From Flavobacterium pectinovorum (GTDB taxonomy: Bacteria; Bacteroidota; Bacteroidia; Flavobacteriales; Flavobacteriaceae): a stretch of 64,000 bases of DNA. Below, in pieces: positions 14,780 to 22,856 of this stretch. Within the stretch, counting starts at the first letter, position 1. Every line of letters starts with the position of its first letter. Below the pieces are notes generated by a model that had not been told where the DNA came from, searched no databases, and was given only the letters and a program-made list of their open reading frames with translations. A program made the position numbers and the translations under genes. Location: the NCBI RefSeq assembly GCF_900142715.1, contig NZ_FRBX01000004.1:124001-188000 (forward strand), read 5' to 3'.

Positions 14780-15976
14780 ATGTATTCAGCTTGTATTTCT
14801 CCAGAAATAGATAATTCAGTATTGCAGGAATATTTTGAATTAGCCAGAAAGAATCCTTTATACATCGAATTTTATAAAGGAAATGATCTGGCAACCGAAG
14901 CACTAATGCTCAGCAAAAAAGAGTTGATGCCGATTTTAGATACCAATTTTAAACTTCAGGAAGAAAAAACAGGTGTTTATTTGGTTCGCTCGGGCGGAAG
15001 TACGCAAAAGCCTTTGGTTTTTCCGGTTGATATACAGGAAAATCAAAAACAACGTTTTGCATTGGCAGAAGAACTAACCAGAAACAATTTCTTTACTTCT
15101 AAAACGATCGCTTTGAATATTTTTGGTTATTCAGATATGTACCGCACAGCCGCCATAATGGATGATATTTTAGAAAAATGCCAGGCCACAACATTAGCGT
15201 TAAGTTCACATGCAAGTTATACTGATATGGAACAGGCGGCTCATTATTTTAAACCTGATTTTATAATGGGAACGCCATCAAAATTATTATGTTTTGCACA
15301 ATTTTTAGAAGCGAACAATAAAAAACTAGCGATAGAAAATTTGTTTTATGCAGGCGAATTTTTAAGGCCAAATGTTCAAAAGCTTTTACAAAAAGTATTC
15401 GGTTTTCAGCAAATATATTCGATGTACGGTTCAGCCGAAACCGGAATTTGGGCGTGGTCAGATTTTACTAAAAACCCATCCTTGTTTTCAGTTATTAAAG
15501 GTATTATCGTCGAAATTATCAATCCTGATCAGGACGGATATGGTACAATTGCTGTTACGAATACTTTCCGCAAGAGATTTCCGGTTTTTAGATATGCAAT
15601 TGGCGATTTGGGGAGATGGGTTGAGGTAAATGGAAAATCATTTTTAGAATTAAAATCAAGGGAAACAAAATCTTTTATCGTTTGCGAACAACACTTTGAT
15701 TTAGACGAATTTCTTTCTGTTACTACTGAAGCAGATGCTTTTCAAATTCAATTATCTACCAATGAAAGTTTTAAGGAAGTTGTTAGGCTTTTAATCGTAC
15801 AACATATCTCTACAGATAAAAGAGTGGGGTATATTCAGAAAAAATCTTCAGAATTAAAAAAACTACTACACTGCGATAAAAGATTTATGGAAGTAGAAGT
15901 TCTGCTAGTCACCGCTTCAGAATTGTACACAGATCCCAATACAACTAAAACCCCAATGTTGTTAGACTTAAGATAA
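14780..15976 (+). CDS. Adenylate-forming ligase (PaaK/phenylacetate-CoA-ligase-like)
   Basis: This 398-aa protein shows the ANL adenylation motifs. These are VYLVRSGGSTQKPLVFP (residues about 68-84, the Ser/Thr/Gly-rich ATP loop), FLRPNVQKLL, IYSMYGSAETGIWAW (about 212-226, motif A5) and FRYAIGDLGRW (about 271-281, the Asp that binds ribose). It is shorter than most acyl-CoA ligases and resembles the PaaK branch, which activates aryl acids. It is the last gene of the maturase operon, 16 bases after the GT2 gene. It probably activates an aromatic or fatty acid for attachment; the substrate is not known. Confidence 0.75.
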   Translation: MYSACISPEIDNSVLQEYFELARKNPLYIEFYKGNDLATEALMLSKKELMPILDTNFKLQEEKTGVYLVRSGGSTQKPLVFPVDIQENQKQRFALAEELTRNNFFTSKTIALNIFGYSDMYRTAAIMDDILEKCQATTLALSSHASYTDMEQAAHYFKPDFIMGTPSKLLCFAQFLEANNKKLAIENLFYAGEFLRPNVQKLLQKVFGFQQIYSMYGSAETGIWAWSDFTKNPSLFSVIKGIIVEIINPDQDGYGTIAVTNTFRKRFPVFRYAIGDLGRWVEVNGKSFLELKSRETKSFIVCEQHFDLDEFLSVTTEADAFQIQLSTNESFKEVVRLLIVQHISTDKRVGYIQKKSSELKKLLHCDKRFMEVEVLLVTASELYTDPNTTKTPMLLDLR

Positions 15977-16213
15977 ACGATCTTTTTCTGAAAGTTTCAT
16001 TTTATAAGTTTTCAAAATTTTTCATTCCACATATTATTCGCTTCATGGATAAAAAAACCTGTCTCATGACATTTTTTTATTCATGATTTCATCTGCATTG
16101 TAATTTTAATCATGAAAATAAAAATGACAGTAGAAATACATAACTGTGCAGATAATTTTTGAACCAGAAAAATGGGTTTGTTACAAAAACATACTTTGAA
16201 AAATAAAATGAAA

Positions 16214-16272
16214 GTGGAGCAGAAACCACTAAAATAAACGAGGCGGTTTCTGAAAAGCCTTACGAGTAAGAA
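16214..16272 (+). ncRNA. Structured leader RNA, copy 5 (no middle hairpin), before the DUF1842 gene
   Basis: Hairpin 1 is present (GTGG 16214-16217 with ACCAC, same CAGA loop). Hairpin 2 is missing completely: the sequence goes from ACGA straight to hairpin 3 (GGC/GCC around a loop with TTTCTGAAAA). The terminal CTTA-CGAG-TAAG hairpin is kept, with TGAG replaced by CGAG in the loop. GAGTAAGA ends 24 bases before the ATG at 16296. Upstream, 15977-16213 is AT-rich without a gene. A TACTTTG at 16192-16198 is a possible but imperfect -7 element. Confidence 0.55.
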
Positions 16273-16295
16273 AAAAACACCAAAAAACTATCACC

Positions 16296-16709
16296 ATGGA
16301 AAATTTATTAGAAGGAGCTTATTTAGCAGAAGGCACAATCGGAAATGTTGGAATGCCAGGCGCTCCAATTGCAACATTTAGTTTAGTAGTAGTACCATCA
16401 CAACATACAGTATCAGGTACAGTAGTTATCACACAGGCTGTAAACGGTCCTGATAGTCATATCGTTGTTTCTGTAAAAGGAAAAATATATGCAACAGGAT
16501 TTGGACAATTTACTCAGGTAGTTAGTTTACACGGACAATATGTTCAGTCTTTCCCACCTCCGGCACTTGGTGCTTTCTTGGCTGATTTTGATGCTCATTT
16601 TGCTATCGATAACGCATGGAACGGAACTGGAGGTTTTTCATATTTCAACCACCAAATTGAAAATGTGCCTGTGGCAACAGCAAAAAAATTACAAGAACAA
16701 TTGGCATAA
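16296..16709 (+). CDS. DUF1842-family protein
   Basis: This 137-aa beta-rich protein matches the DUF1842 layout: GAYLAEGTIGNVGMPGAPIA at the start, then VSGTVVITQAV, a GKIYATGFG strand, F86-PPPALG-92, AHFAIDNAWNGTGGFSY (about 101-117) and a short charged tail. DUF1842 and DUF1843 domains are known to occur together, in some species as parts of the same protein. Here they are separate genes of one cluster, which links this protein to the GDL peptides. It has no signal peptide and no catalytic residues. It is preceded by leader copy 5 and followed by a hairpin terminator. Confidence 0.75.
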   Translation: MENLLEGAYLAEGTIGNVGMPGAPIATFSLVVVPSQHTVSGTVVITQAVNGPDSHIVVSVKGKIYATGFGQFTQVVSLHGQYVQSFPPPALGAFLADFDAHFAIDNAWNGTGGFSYFNHQIENVPVATAKKLQEQLA

Positions 16710-16740
16710 AAACCAATTTCTCTGAAAAACAAATCTGATT

Positions 16741-16770
16741 AAAGGCTCGTCTGTTTAGGCGGCCTTTTTT
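16741..16770 (+). terminator. Terminator after the DUF1842 gene
   Basis: A hairpin of AAAGGC (16741-16746) with GCCTTT (16762-16767) and additional inner pairs (CG...CG) is followed by a T-run. It is 31 bases after the stop codon. Confidence 0.65.
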
Positions 16771-16857
16771 GTTAAGTATTTTCTTTTAGAAGATCTAAAA
16801 AATATCTATTTCATCTACAATTATTCTGTTCCTCAATAATTAATCACCAAAAACAAA

Positions 16858-18339
16858 ATGAAAAGAAAACCTATTATAATTAGTTTATTAGTTGTTTTCA
16901 TAATAGCAGCGATTGCCTTATTTTTTTTCAATAAGGAAAAAATAATGGAAAAGTTTGGAGTTTCTTCCGGCTATACCGCTTCAGCAACTGATTCATGTGA
17001 TTGTGAAACCACCTGGTTTCCGCACGAGCAAACCCCGGCACCGTCAGAAGGCGATGGAAGTCCGTTTGATAATGCAAATACAACAAATTGTGATTTTCAT
17101 CAATGGTCGTGGCAAAAGTTTTTATGGGTTACAAAACCATTGGCAAGTGGAAATCCATTCTTTTTAGATTCTCTGGATTTAGTAAGTCCGCAAATGGAAG
17201 ATGTTGTACCACAGTTGGGTATGAAACTAACTTTGAGTTCTATCAACCAGGCAGGATCTCACGGCGTTTTGCGTTCTAATCCTAAATTTAATAATGCTGC
17301 AGATACGGTATATTATTCCATTCACGTTAATGCGCTGCTAAAAGACAAAGCAGTTACAATGGCGTCGTTAATCAACAGTAAAAAGTTACCTGTTTCTAAC
17401 TCAGAGACATTTCCTGTTGGGGCTTTAGAATTAAAAGTTTCGTGGATTAATATAGATGCAATTGCAAAAGCGCAGCAGCAAAATTATTTTACAACTAAAG
17501 CCGCTGTTCTAAACAGCAACGGACAATATGTCGAAAAAACCATGGCCTTATTAGGCATGCACGTAGTAGGAGTTGTAAAAAATCATCCTGAATTTATCTG
17601 GGCAACTTTTGAACATCAGGATATGGCGCCTGTTTACGATAAAAAGAATAATTCGGTAACTTCTGCAAATGAAAAGCTATTTTACGAAAAAGGAACAACT
17701 ACAGGTTTAGATGGTATAACATGGATTAAAAAAGGAACTTCACCCGTAGTTCCTAATAAAGCATTTATCCTTTATGAATATGGAGTGCCAAGGGATTTAA
17801 AAACCGGAAATTTTATGGCGACAAGCCAAAAAGAACCTGATAATTTTAATAACATAGAGAATATCAATAAGTGTGTTGCGGCGAATTTGAAAGATGTTTT
17901 TAGAAATTATTTCTACAATGGTTCGATCTGGTTAAATTTTGATGGTGTTTCTCCTGAAAATCAAGTAAAAGCAATTGTTACAAGAGATATTTCAAGTGCG
18001 CTTCCTGATTCACTGGCCAGAGGCTCGGTTAATTTGTCAAACATTACGATGGAAACCTACACCCAGGCTTCTCAAAAAGATATACATGCCATCAATAATA
18101 GTAATTTGGTAAATTGCCTTTCTTGCCATACATCTGCAAACTTTGATAAAACCAGACCAGGCAAATCTCCTTTGTTTTTAAGTCATTTATTTGGTGATTA
18201 TTTATTGTTTACCAAACCACCAACAAATGTTAGTGCTAAAAACGCAAATAATTTAAACAACTCAAGAGCAAAACGTATTGAAGAAATTGAAGCATTGAAA
18301 ATAAAACAGTTTGAAGAATTTATTAATTCAAAAAAATAA
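16858..18339 (+). CDS. Membrane-anchored protein with one cytochrome-c heme motif
   Basis: This 493-aa protein has one N-terminal membrane helix (about residues 5-23) followed by a large extracytoplasmic part. A covalent heme site is seen at C420-LSC-H424 (NCLSCHTSANFD), near the C terminus. N-terminal Cys residues occur in the DSCDCETTWFP and TTNCDFHQWSWQKFLW segments. The bulk of the protein is not a standard cytochrome fold that I can name. It would face the periplasm, where heme is attached. As the last gene of the cluster (148 bases after the DUF1842 gene) it may pass electrons for an oxidation step, but no partner is shown. Confidence 0.6.
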   Translation: MKRKPIIISLLVVFIIAAIALFFFNKEKIMEKFGVSSGYTASATDSCDCETTWFPHEQTPAPSEGDGSPFDNANTTNCDFHQWSWQKFLWVTKPLASGNPFFLDSLDLVSPQMEDVVPQLGMKLTLSSINQAGSHGVLRSNPKFNNAADTVYYSIHVNALLKDKAVTMASLINSKKLPVSNSETFPVGALELKVSWINIDAIAKAQQQNYFTTKAAVLNSNGQYVEKTMALLGMHVVGVVKNHPEFIWATFEHQDMAPVYDKKNNSVTSANEKLFYEKGTTTGLDGITWIKKGTSPVVPNKAFILYEYGVPRDLKTGNFMATSQKEPDNFNNIENINKCVAANLKDVFRNYFYNGSIWLNFDGVSPENQVKAIVTRDISSALPDSLARGSVNLSNITMETYTQASQKDIHAINNSNLVNCLSCHTSANFDKTRPGKSPLFLSHLFGDYLLFTKPPTNVSAKNANNLNNSRAKRIEEIEALKIKQFEEFINSKK

Positions 18340-18390
18340 AAATATTATTTTGAAGCGTGAAGTTCTTAATAGCAAACAGGATTCATTAAT

Positions 18391-18434
18391 AAACAAAAAA
18401 TCCGGAGTAATTTTACTTCGGATTTTTTTGTTTA
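18391..18434. terminator. Bidirectional terminator between convergent genes
   Basis: A long stem AAACAAAAAATCCG...CGGATTTTTTTGTTT with A-run and T-run on the two sides lies between the heme-motif gene (+) and the sanA-like gene (-). Its right arm overlaps the last codon of the latter. It can serve both strands. Confidence 0.75.
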
Positions 18435-19091
18435 TCGTTTATCTTCTTTAGAATAATTTGAAGGTCCATTGATATTAATTGGATTTCCTAAAAAGCGAGG
18501 TTCCCGATTTCTTAAAACATCAAAAAAAGATTTGAAAACAGAAAGGTATTCTCTGAAGGTAACATATTTGTAGCCTAAATAATCTCCATTATTGGCAGAA
18601 TACCCAACAGATTTTATTCCTATTTTTTGTCCAATATAAATGGCGCGGTTTAAATGATATTCCTGAGAAATTAAAGTCGCTTTCTTAATTTTAAAAATAT
18701 GTTTTGCCCGATACATTGTCGAATAAGTGTCGAAACCTGCATAATCGATGAATATTTTTGTTGTGTCAACGCCATGTGAAAAACAGTAATTTTTCATGAC
18801 GGTTAGTTCATCATATTCTTCTCGGCCATTATCTCCCGAAAGCAAAATTTTATTGATTCTTTTTGCTTTATACAGTAAAATTCCGGCGTCAAGTCGGTCT
18901 TTTAAATATTTGCTTGGCTGATTTCCGTTTATTCCTGCACCAAAAATAATTCCGACATCATTTTTCGGGAATCTTTTAAGTGAATAAGAAATGTGTTTTT
19001 TAGTTGAAGATTTCACATATATATTTACAGCTATAATCGAAATTAATCCAAGAATAAAAAGATAAAGAATTGGTTTTAGATATTTTTTCAA
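18432..19091 (-). CDS. SanA/YdcF-like DUF218 membrane protein
   Basis: This 219-aa protein has an N-terminal membrane anchor (about 5-25) and a DUF218 domain (about 45-190). It has the family landmarks VGIIFGAGINGNQPSKYLKDRL (written here as two overlapping parts of one motif: GIIFGAG and PSKYLKDRLDAG), ILLSGDNG, and later ISQEYHLNRAIYIGQKIG. SanA-type proteins affect envelope barrier function and vancomycin sensitivity in enteric bacteria; the reaction is not established. It is convergent with the end of the tyrosinase cluster and probably marks the return to conserved chromosome. Confidence 0.8.
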   Translation of the reverse strand: MKKYLKPILYLFILGLISIIAVNIYVKSSTKKHISYSLKRFPKNDVGIIFGAGINGNQPSKYLKDRLDAGILLYKAKRINKILLSGDNGREEYDELTVMKNYCFSHGVDTTKIFIDYAGFDTYSTMYRAKHIFKIKKATLISQEYHLNRAIYIGQKIGIKSVGYSANNGDYLGYKYVTFREYLSVFKSFFDVLRNREPRFLGNPININGPSNYSKEDKR

Positions 19092-19175
19092 TGTATATTT
19101 TTTGTAAGATTAAGATTAAAAAAAAGGCAAATCTAATGAAATTTAGTTTATCGATTTAATCAAATGTAAATAAAA

Positions 19176-19199
19176 AACCGAAGTATTGCTACTTCGGTT
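19176..19199 (-). terminator. Terminator after the M3 peptidase gene
   Basis: A 10-bp perfect stem (AACCGAAGTA with TACTTCGGTT) and a TTGC loop is preceded on the plus strand by an A-run, so a T-run follows it in the minus direction. It is 27 bases past the M3 peptidase stop. Confidence 0.7.
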
Positions 19200-19225
19200 A
19201 ATCTAAAATCTGATATCTAAAATTT

Positions 19226-21253
19226 TTAAAGTAATCCCGCTCTTTTTAATAAAGCTTCCGGTTTTGGTTCCTGACCTCTAAAACGTTTGTATAAAGTCAT
19301 TGGATGTTCTGTTCCTCCTTTTGAAAGTACATTTTCTTTGAATTTCGTAGCAACCTCAGCATTGAAAATTCCTTTTTCCTGAAAATATTCAAAAGCATCT
19401 GCATCGAGAACCTCAGCCCATTTGTAGCTGTAATATCCAGAAGAATATCCGCCTTGAAAAATATGCGAAAAAGCCGTACTCATTGCATTTTCCTTAACAT
19501 CAGGATACAATTGCGTATTGGCAAATTGTTCTGTTTCAAAAGCTTTTAAATCGGTTATGCTTGTCGGATCTTGCCCGTGCCACGCCATATCTAATAATCC
19601 AAAACTCAACTGACGCAAAGTTGCCATTCCTTCCTGAAAACTGGCACTTTCCTTGATTTTCTGAACATATTCAATCGGAATAATTTCTCCGGTCTCATAA
19701 TGATTGGCAAACAATGCCAAAGCTTCCGGCTCGTAACACCAGTTTTCCATAATCTGGCTTGGTAATTCTACAAAATCCCAAAAAACAGAAGTTCCTGATA
19801 AACTCGGATAAGTTGTGTTTGCCAGCATTCCATGTAAACCGTGACCAAATTCGTGAAATAAAGTTGTTACTTCATTAAAAGTCAATAAAGACGGTTTTGT
19901 TTCTGTAGGTTTTGTAAAATTACAAACGTTAGAAATATGTGGTCTTTCGTTTACGCCGTCTTTTATGGATTGAGATTTGAATGAAGTCATCCACGCACCG
20001 TTTCTTTTTCCTTTTCTTGGGAAGAAATCGGCGTAGAAAATCGAAACCAAATTGTTTTCAGCATCTGTTACTTCATACGTTGTAACTTCTTCATGGTATT
20101 TATCGATGTCAAAAACTTCCGTAAAAGTTAATCCGTATAATTTTTGGGCAACAGTAAAAGCGCCGTCTAAAACTTTTTCTAATTGAAAATAAGGCTTTAG
20201 TTTTTCATCATCTAAATTAAAAAGCTGTTGTTTTAATTTTTCAGAATAATACGCACCATCCCATTTTTCCAATTGTTCAATTCCATCCAGTTCTTTCGCG
20301 AAAGCGGTTAATTCGGCAAATTCTTTTTGAGCTGCAGGTTTTGCTTTTGCCAGTAAATCATTTAAGAAAGAGAAAACTTTTTCAGGGCTTTGCGCCATTC
20401 TTTCTTCTAAAACAAAATGTGCGTGTGTTTTGTATCCTAATAAATTGGCTCTTTCAAAACGTAATTTTGCAATTTTCAAAACATTTTGCTGATTGTCAAA
20501 TTCATTATTCTGAAAAGATCTTGCCCCAAAAGCAATCGCCATTTTTTTACGCAATTCGCGATTATCCGCATAAGTCAAAAACGGAACGTAACTTGGATGA
20601 TCTAGTGTAAAAATCCAGCCTTCTTTTCCTTTTTCTTTCGCCAATAATCTTGCTGCTTCAATTGTTCCTTCCGGTAATCCGGTCAAATTATTTTCATTTG
20701 TCAAATGCAATTCGAAAGCATTGGTTTCTGCCAAAACATTCTCACCAAATTGCAAACTCAATTTTGATAATTCTTTATCGATTTCTCTTAATTGATCTTT
20801 TTTGTCTTCCGGTAAATTGGCTCCGTTTCTCGAAAAGCTTTTGTATTTTTTATCCAGAAGCGTTGTTTGTTCCGGAGTTAAATTCAGATTTTCTTTTTGT
20901 TCGTAAACGGTTTTTATTTTTGCAAATAAAGCAGCATTTAGCGTAATGTCATTTCCGAATTCTGATAATAAAGGAGAAACTTCCTGAGCGATTTTCTGCA
21001 TTTCGTCATTCGTTTCTGCCGAATTCAAATTGAAGAAAACACTTGAAAGGCGATCTAAAATATCGCCTGCAAAATCCATTGCGACAACAGTGTTTTCAAA
21101 AGTTGGTGCATCTGTATTGTTTACGATAGCATCGATTTCGGCTTTAGCCAAAGTAATTCCTTCGTTGAAAGCCGGAACATAATCTTCGATTTTAATTTGT
21201 GAAAAAGGCGCTGTGTTATGTTTGGTATTAAATTTTGAAAGTAAAACGTTCAT
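19226..21253 (-). CDS. M3-family metallopeptidase (oligopeptidase A / peptidyl-dipeptidase Dcp type)
   Basis: This 675-aa protein has the M3 zinc motif HEFGH in TLFHEFGHGLHGMLA (about residues 460-475), plus the third zinc ligand Glu in the downstream FWDFVELPSQIMENW helix. It has the all-helical thimet-oligopeptidase fold and the usual length of about 680 residues. It degrades short peptides in the cytosol or periplasm. There is no clear signal peptide, since the N terminus reads MNVLLSKFNTKHNTAPF. It is a single gene with its own terminator. Dcp versus OpdA cannot be decided from motifs alone. Confidence 0.9.
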   Translation of the reverse strand: MNVLLSKFNTKHNTAPFSQIKIEDYVPAFNEGITLAKAEIDAIVNNTDAPTFENTVVAMDFAGDILDRLSSVFFNLNSAETNDEMQKIAQEVSPLLSEFGNDITLNAALFAKIKTVYEQKENLNLTPEQTTLLDKKYKSFSRNGANLPEDKKDQLREIDKELSKLSLQFGENVLAETNAFELHLTNENNLTGLPEGTIEAARLLAKEKGKEGWIFTLDHPSYVPFLTYADNRELRKKMAIAFGARSFQNNEFDNQQNVLKIAKLRFERANLLGYKTHAHFVLEERMAQSPEKVFSFLNDLLAKAKPAAQKEFAELTAFAKELDGIEQLEKWDGAYYSEKLKQQLFNLDDEKLKPYFQLEKVLDGAFTVAQKLYGLTFTEVFDIDKYHEEVTTYEVTDAENNLVSIFYADFFPRKGKRNGAWMTSFKSQSIKDGVNERPHISNVCNFTKPTETKPSLLTFNEVTTLFHEFGHGLHGMLANTTYPSLSGTSVFWDFVELPSQIMENWCYEPEALALFANHYETGEIIPIEYVQKIKESASFQEGMATLRQLSFGLLDMAWHGQDPTSITDLKAFETEQFANTQLYPDVKENAMSTAFSHIFQGGYSSGYYSYKWAEVLDADAFEYFQEKGIFNAEVATKFKENVLSKGGTEHPMTLYKRFRGQEPKPEALLKRAGLL

Positions 21254-21473
21254 TATGATGTAATTATTTTTATTAATTGAAGTCAGTATTTTTGAATTCC
21301 AAAGATAGCAATTTATAAAAATCTAATCATCTATACAAAATGAATTGGCAGCATAAAATCCTCTTAAATTGTGTTATAGATATGTTATTTATTACTGCAT
21401 GCGGTTTTAAAAGCGTAAATTGAAAAAATCGATTAGAATTATAAAATGCTGATCATAATTAAAATAAAAAACG

Positions 21474-22142
21474 ATGAACTATCAAATTGCAATAAAGAAT
21501 ATAGATACTGTTAATGAAGTAGAAGGATATTGGTCTGATCAGGATTTTATTCAGTTACTGGGAAAATTCAATTATCCGGATGGCGCAACAGCCGAAAAAA
21601 GTAGTTTGCCGGAATTATTAGAAATGGCTATTTCAGATTATGAGCCAAACGAAGCTGCGGTAATAGTGTTGGATTATAAATTGGGAGATCAATTGAGCGA
21701 AGGGCAGATTGAGCAAATATCAAATAATATGTTGATCGATAAAGTTTGTGAAGAATATCCGGAAATACACATGCAAGGAATTTTGTTTAATGTAAATCAA
21801 TTGCTTTTTAAAGCTTACAACGGAAAATTTCCAAATGCAAAAGCGTCGGTTGTTCATTTTTCAATGACTCCAATGGATGGTGAACTAAGAAAATTGACAG
21901 CGGAAAATGTCCTGAAATTATTGAACAATGGTTTGTCTGACAGAAATCTTATTAAAAGATTGTTTGAAAATCAAATATCTCAAAACATTCCGTTTCCTGA
22001 AGCTGAAGCTATTATATGGGAATTAACAACAGAAGATAATGTAAATTATAATCTGGTTACTTCGGAAAACTGGATAAATAAAGAAGATATAACTGAATAT
22101 GAGTTTGAGTCTGTTCTGGAGGATATTGAAGAAGAAGCATAA
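21474..22142 (+). CDS. Hypothetical acidic cytosolic protein
   Basis: This 222-aa protein is strongly acidic (ends VLEDIEEEA), without signal peptide or membrane helix. I do not recognise a family. It begins MNYQIAIKNIDTVNEVEGYW and has a regular alpha/beta pattern. A strong hairpin follows. It stands alone between divergent and convergent neighbours, so context gives no hint of role. Confidence 0.65.
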   Translation: MNYQIAIKNIDTVNEVEGYWSDQDFIQLLGKFNYPDGATAEKSSLPELLEMAISDYEPNEAAVIVLDYKLGDQLSEGQIEQISNNMLIDKVCEEYPEIHMQGILFNVNQLLFKAYNGKFPNAKASVVHFSMTPMDGELRKLTAENVLKLLNNGLSDRNLIKRLFENQISQNIPFPEAEAIIWELTTEDNVNYNLVTSENWINKEDITEYEFESVLEDIEEEA

Positions 22143-22159
22143 TTAAAAAAGACTCTAAA

Positions 22160-22195
22160 AACACAAAGGCTTCCGTAATGGGAAGCCTTTGTGTT
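22160..22195 (+). terminator. Strong terminator-like hairpin after the acidic hypothetical gene
   Basis: A 15-bp perfect stem (AACACAAAGGCTTCC with GGAAGCCTTTGTGTT) and a 6-base loop lies 17 bases after the stop codon. The T-run is short, but the stem is long and GC-containing. Confidence 0.65.
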
Positions 22196-22218
22196 GAAAT
22201 ATCCATATTGTATTTTAT

Positions 22219-22309
22219 CCTACAAGGTTTTCAAAACCTTGTAGGTATTTTTGAAGTTTTAAATTCGATTTCTATAATTAGACCTACAAGGTTTTGAAAA
22301 CCTTGCAGG
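22219..22309. repeat. Two copies of a 27-bp palindromic repeat
   Basis: Positions 22219-22245 form a perfect palindrome with arms CCTACAAGGTTTT and AAAACCTTGTAGG. Positions 22283-22309 repeat it with two changes (the central base inverted and one T changed to C in the right arm). They stand 37 bases apart directly after the purE stop. They look like small interspersed repeats or doubled hairpins. Confidence 0.65.
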
Positions 22310-22321
22310 AACCGTAACTTC

Positions 22322-22807
22322 TTATTTCTTTAAACCTTCTGCCGCTTTATTAACAGCTGCTTTCAATTCTTCTTTGTATGAGATAATAGTATCAAGTACT
22401 TTTTTATCGTGACTTCCAATAATTTGTGCTGCTAGAATTCCGGCATTTTTTGCTCCGTTTAGTGCAACAGTTGCAACAGGAACGCCACCTGGCATTTGCA
22501 GAATAGATAAAACTGAATCCCAGCCATCAATAGAATTGCTTGATTTTACCGGAACTCCAATTACAGGAAGCGGTGACATTGAAGCGACCATTCCTGGTAA
22601 ATGTGCAGCTCCGCCAGCTCCGGCAATAATTACCGAAATTCCGCGAGTGTGTGCATTTTTACTAAAATCGAATAATTTTTCCGGCGTTCTGTGTGCCGAA
22701 ACGATATCTACTTCAACTTCAATATTAAATTGTTTTAATATGTCGATGGCATCCTGCATGACTGGCATGTCTGAGATACTTCCCATTATGATGGCTACTT
22801 TGCTCAT
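22322..22807 (-). CDS. purE: N5-carboxyaminoimidazole ribonucleotide mutase (PurE)
   Basis: This 161-aa protein has the class I PurE signature: GSISDMPVM (about 9-17, where GSxSDxxxM binds the phosphate), SAHRTPEKL (about 38-46) and AGGAAHLPGMVASM (about 63-76). It converts N5-CAIR to CAIR in purine synthesis. Its partner PurK is encoded 2 kb upstream on the same strand, but two genes of a defence-like pair stand between them. purE starts 49 bases after the HNH gene, so all four could share one transcript. Confidence 0.95.
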   Translation of the reverse strand: MSKVAIIMGSISDMPVMQDAIDILKQFNIEVEVDIVSAHRTPEKLFDFSKNAHTRGISVIIAGAGGAAHLPGMVASMSPLPVIGVPVKSSNSIDGWDSVLSILQMPGGVPVATVALNGAKNAGILAAQIIGSHDKKVLDTIISYKEELKAAVNKAAEGLKK

Positions 22808-22856
22808 GTGGTTTTTGTTTGTTTCAGGTGAAAACTTTTAATATATTCTTTAATCT

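Noticed and set aside
16177..16198. Promoter before leader copy 5
   Set aside because: TTTG and TACTTTG are 11 bases apart and the -7 box is one base short of TAnnTTTG, so it is not called.
4999..16272. Leader copies as a known riboswitch (c-di-GMP, preQ1, TPP, cobalamin, fluoride, ZTP)
   Set aside because: None of the conserved core sequences I remember for these classes is present; a formal Rfam search was not possible here.
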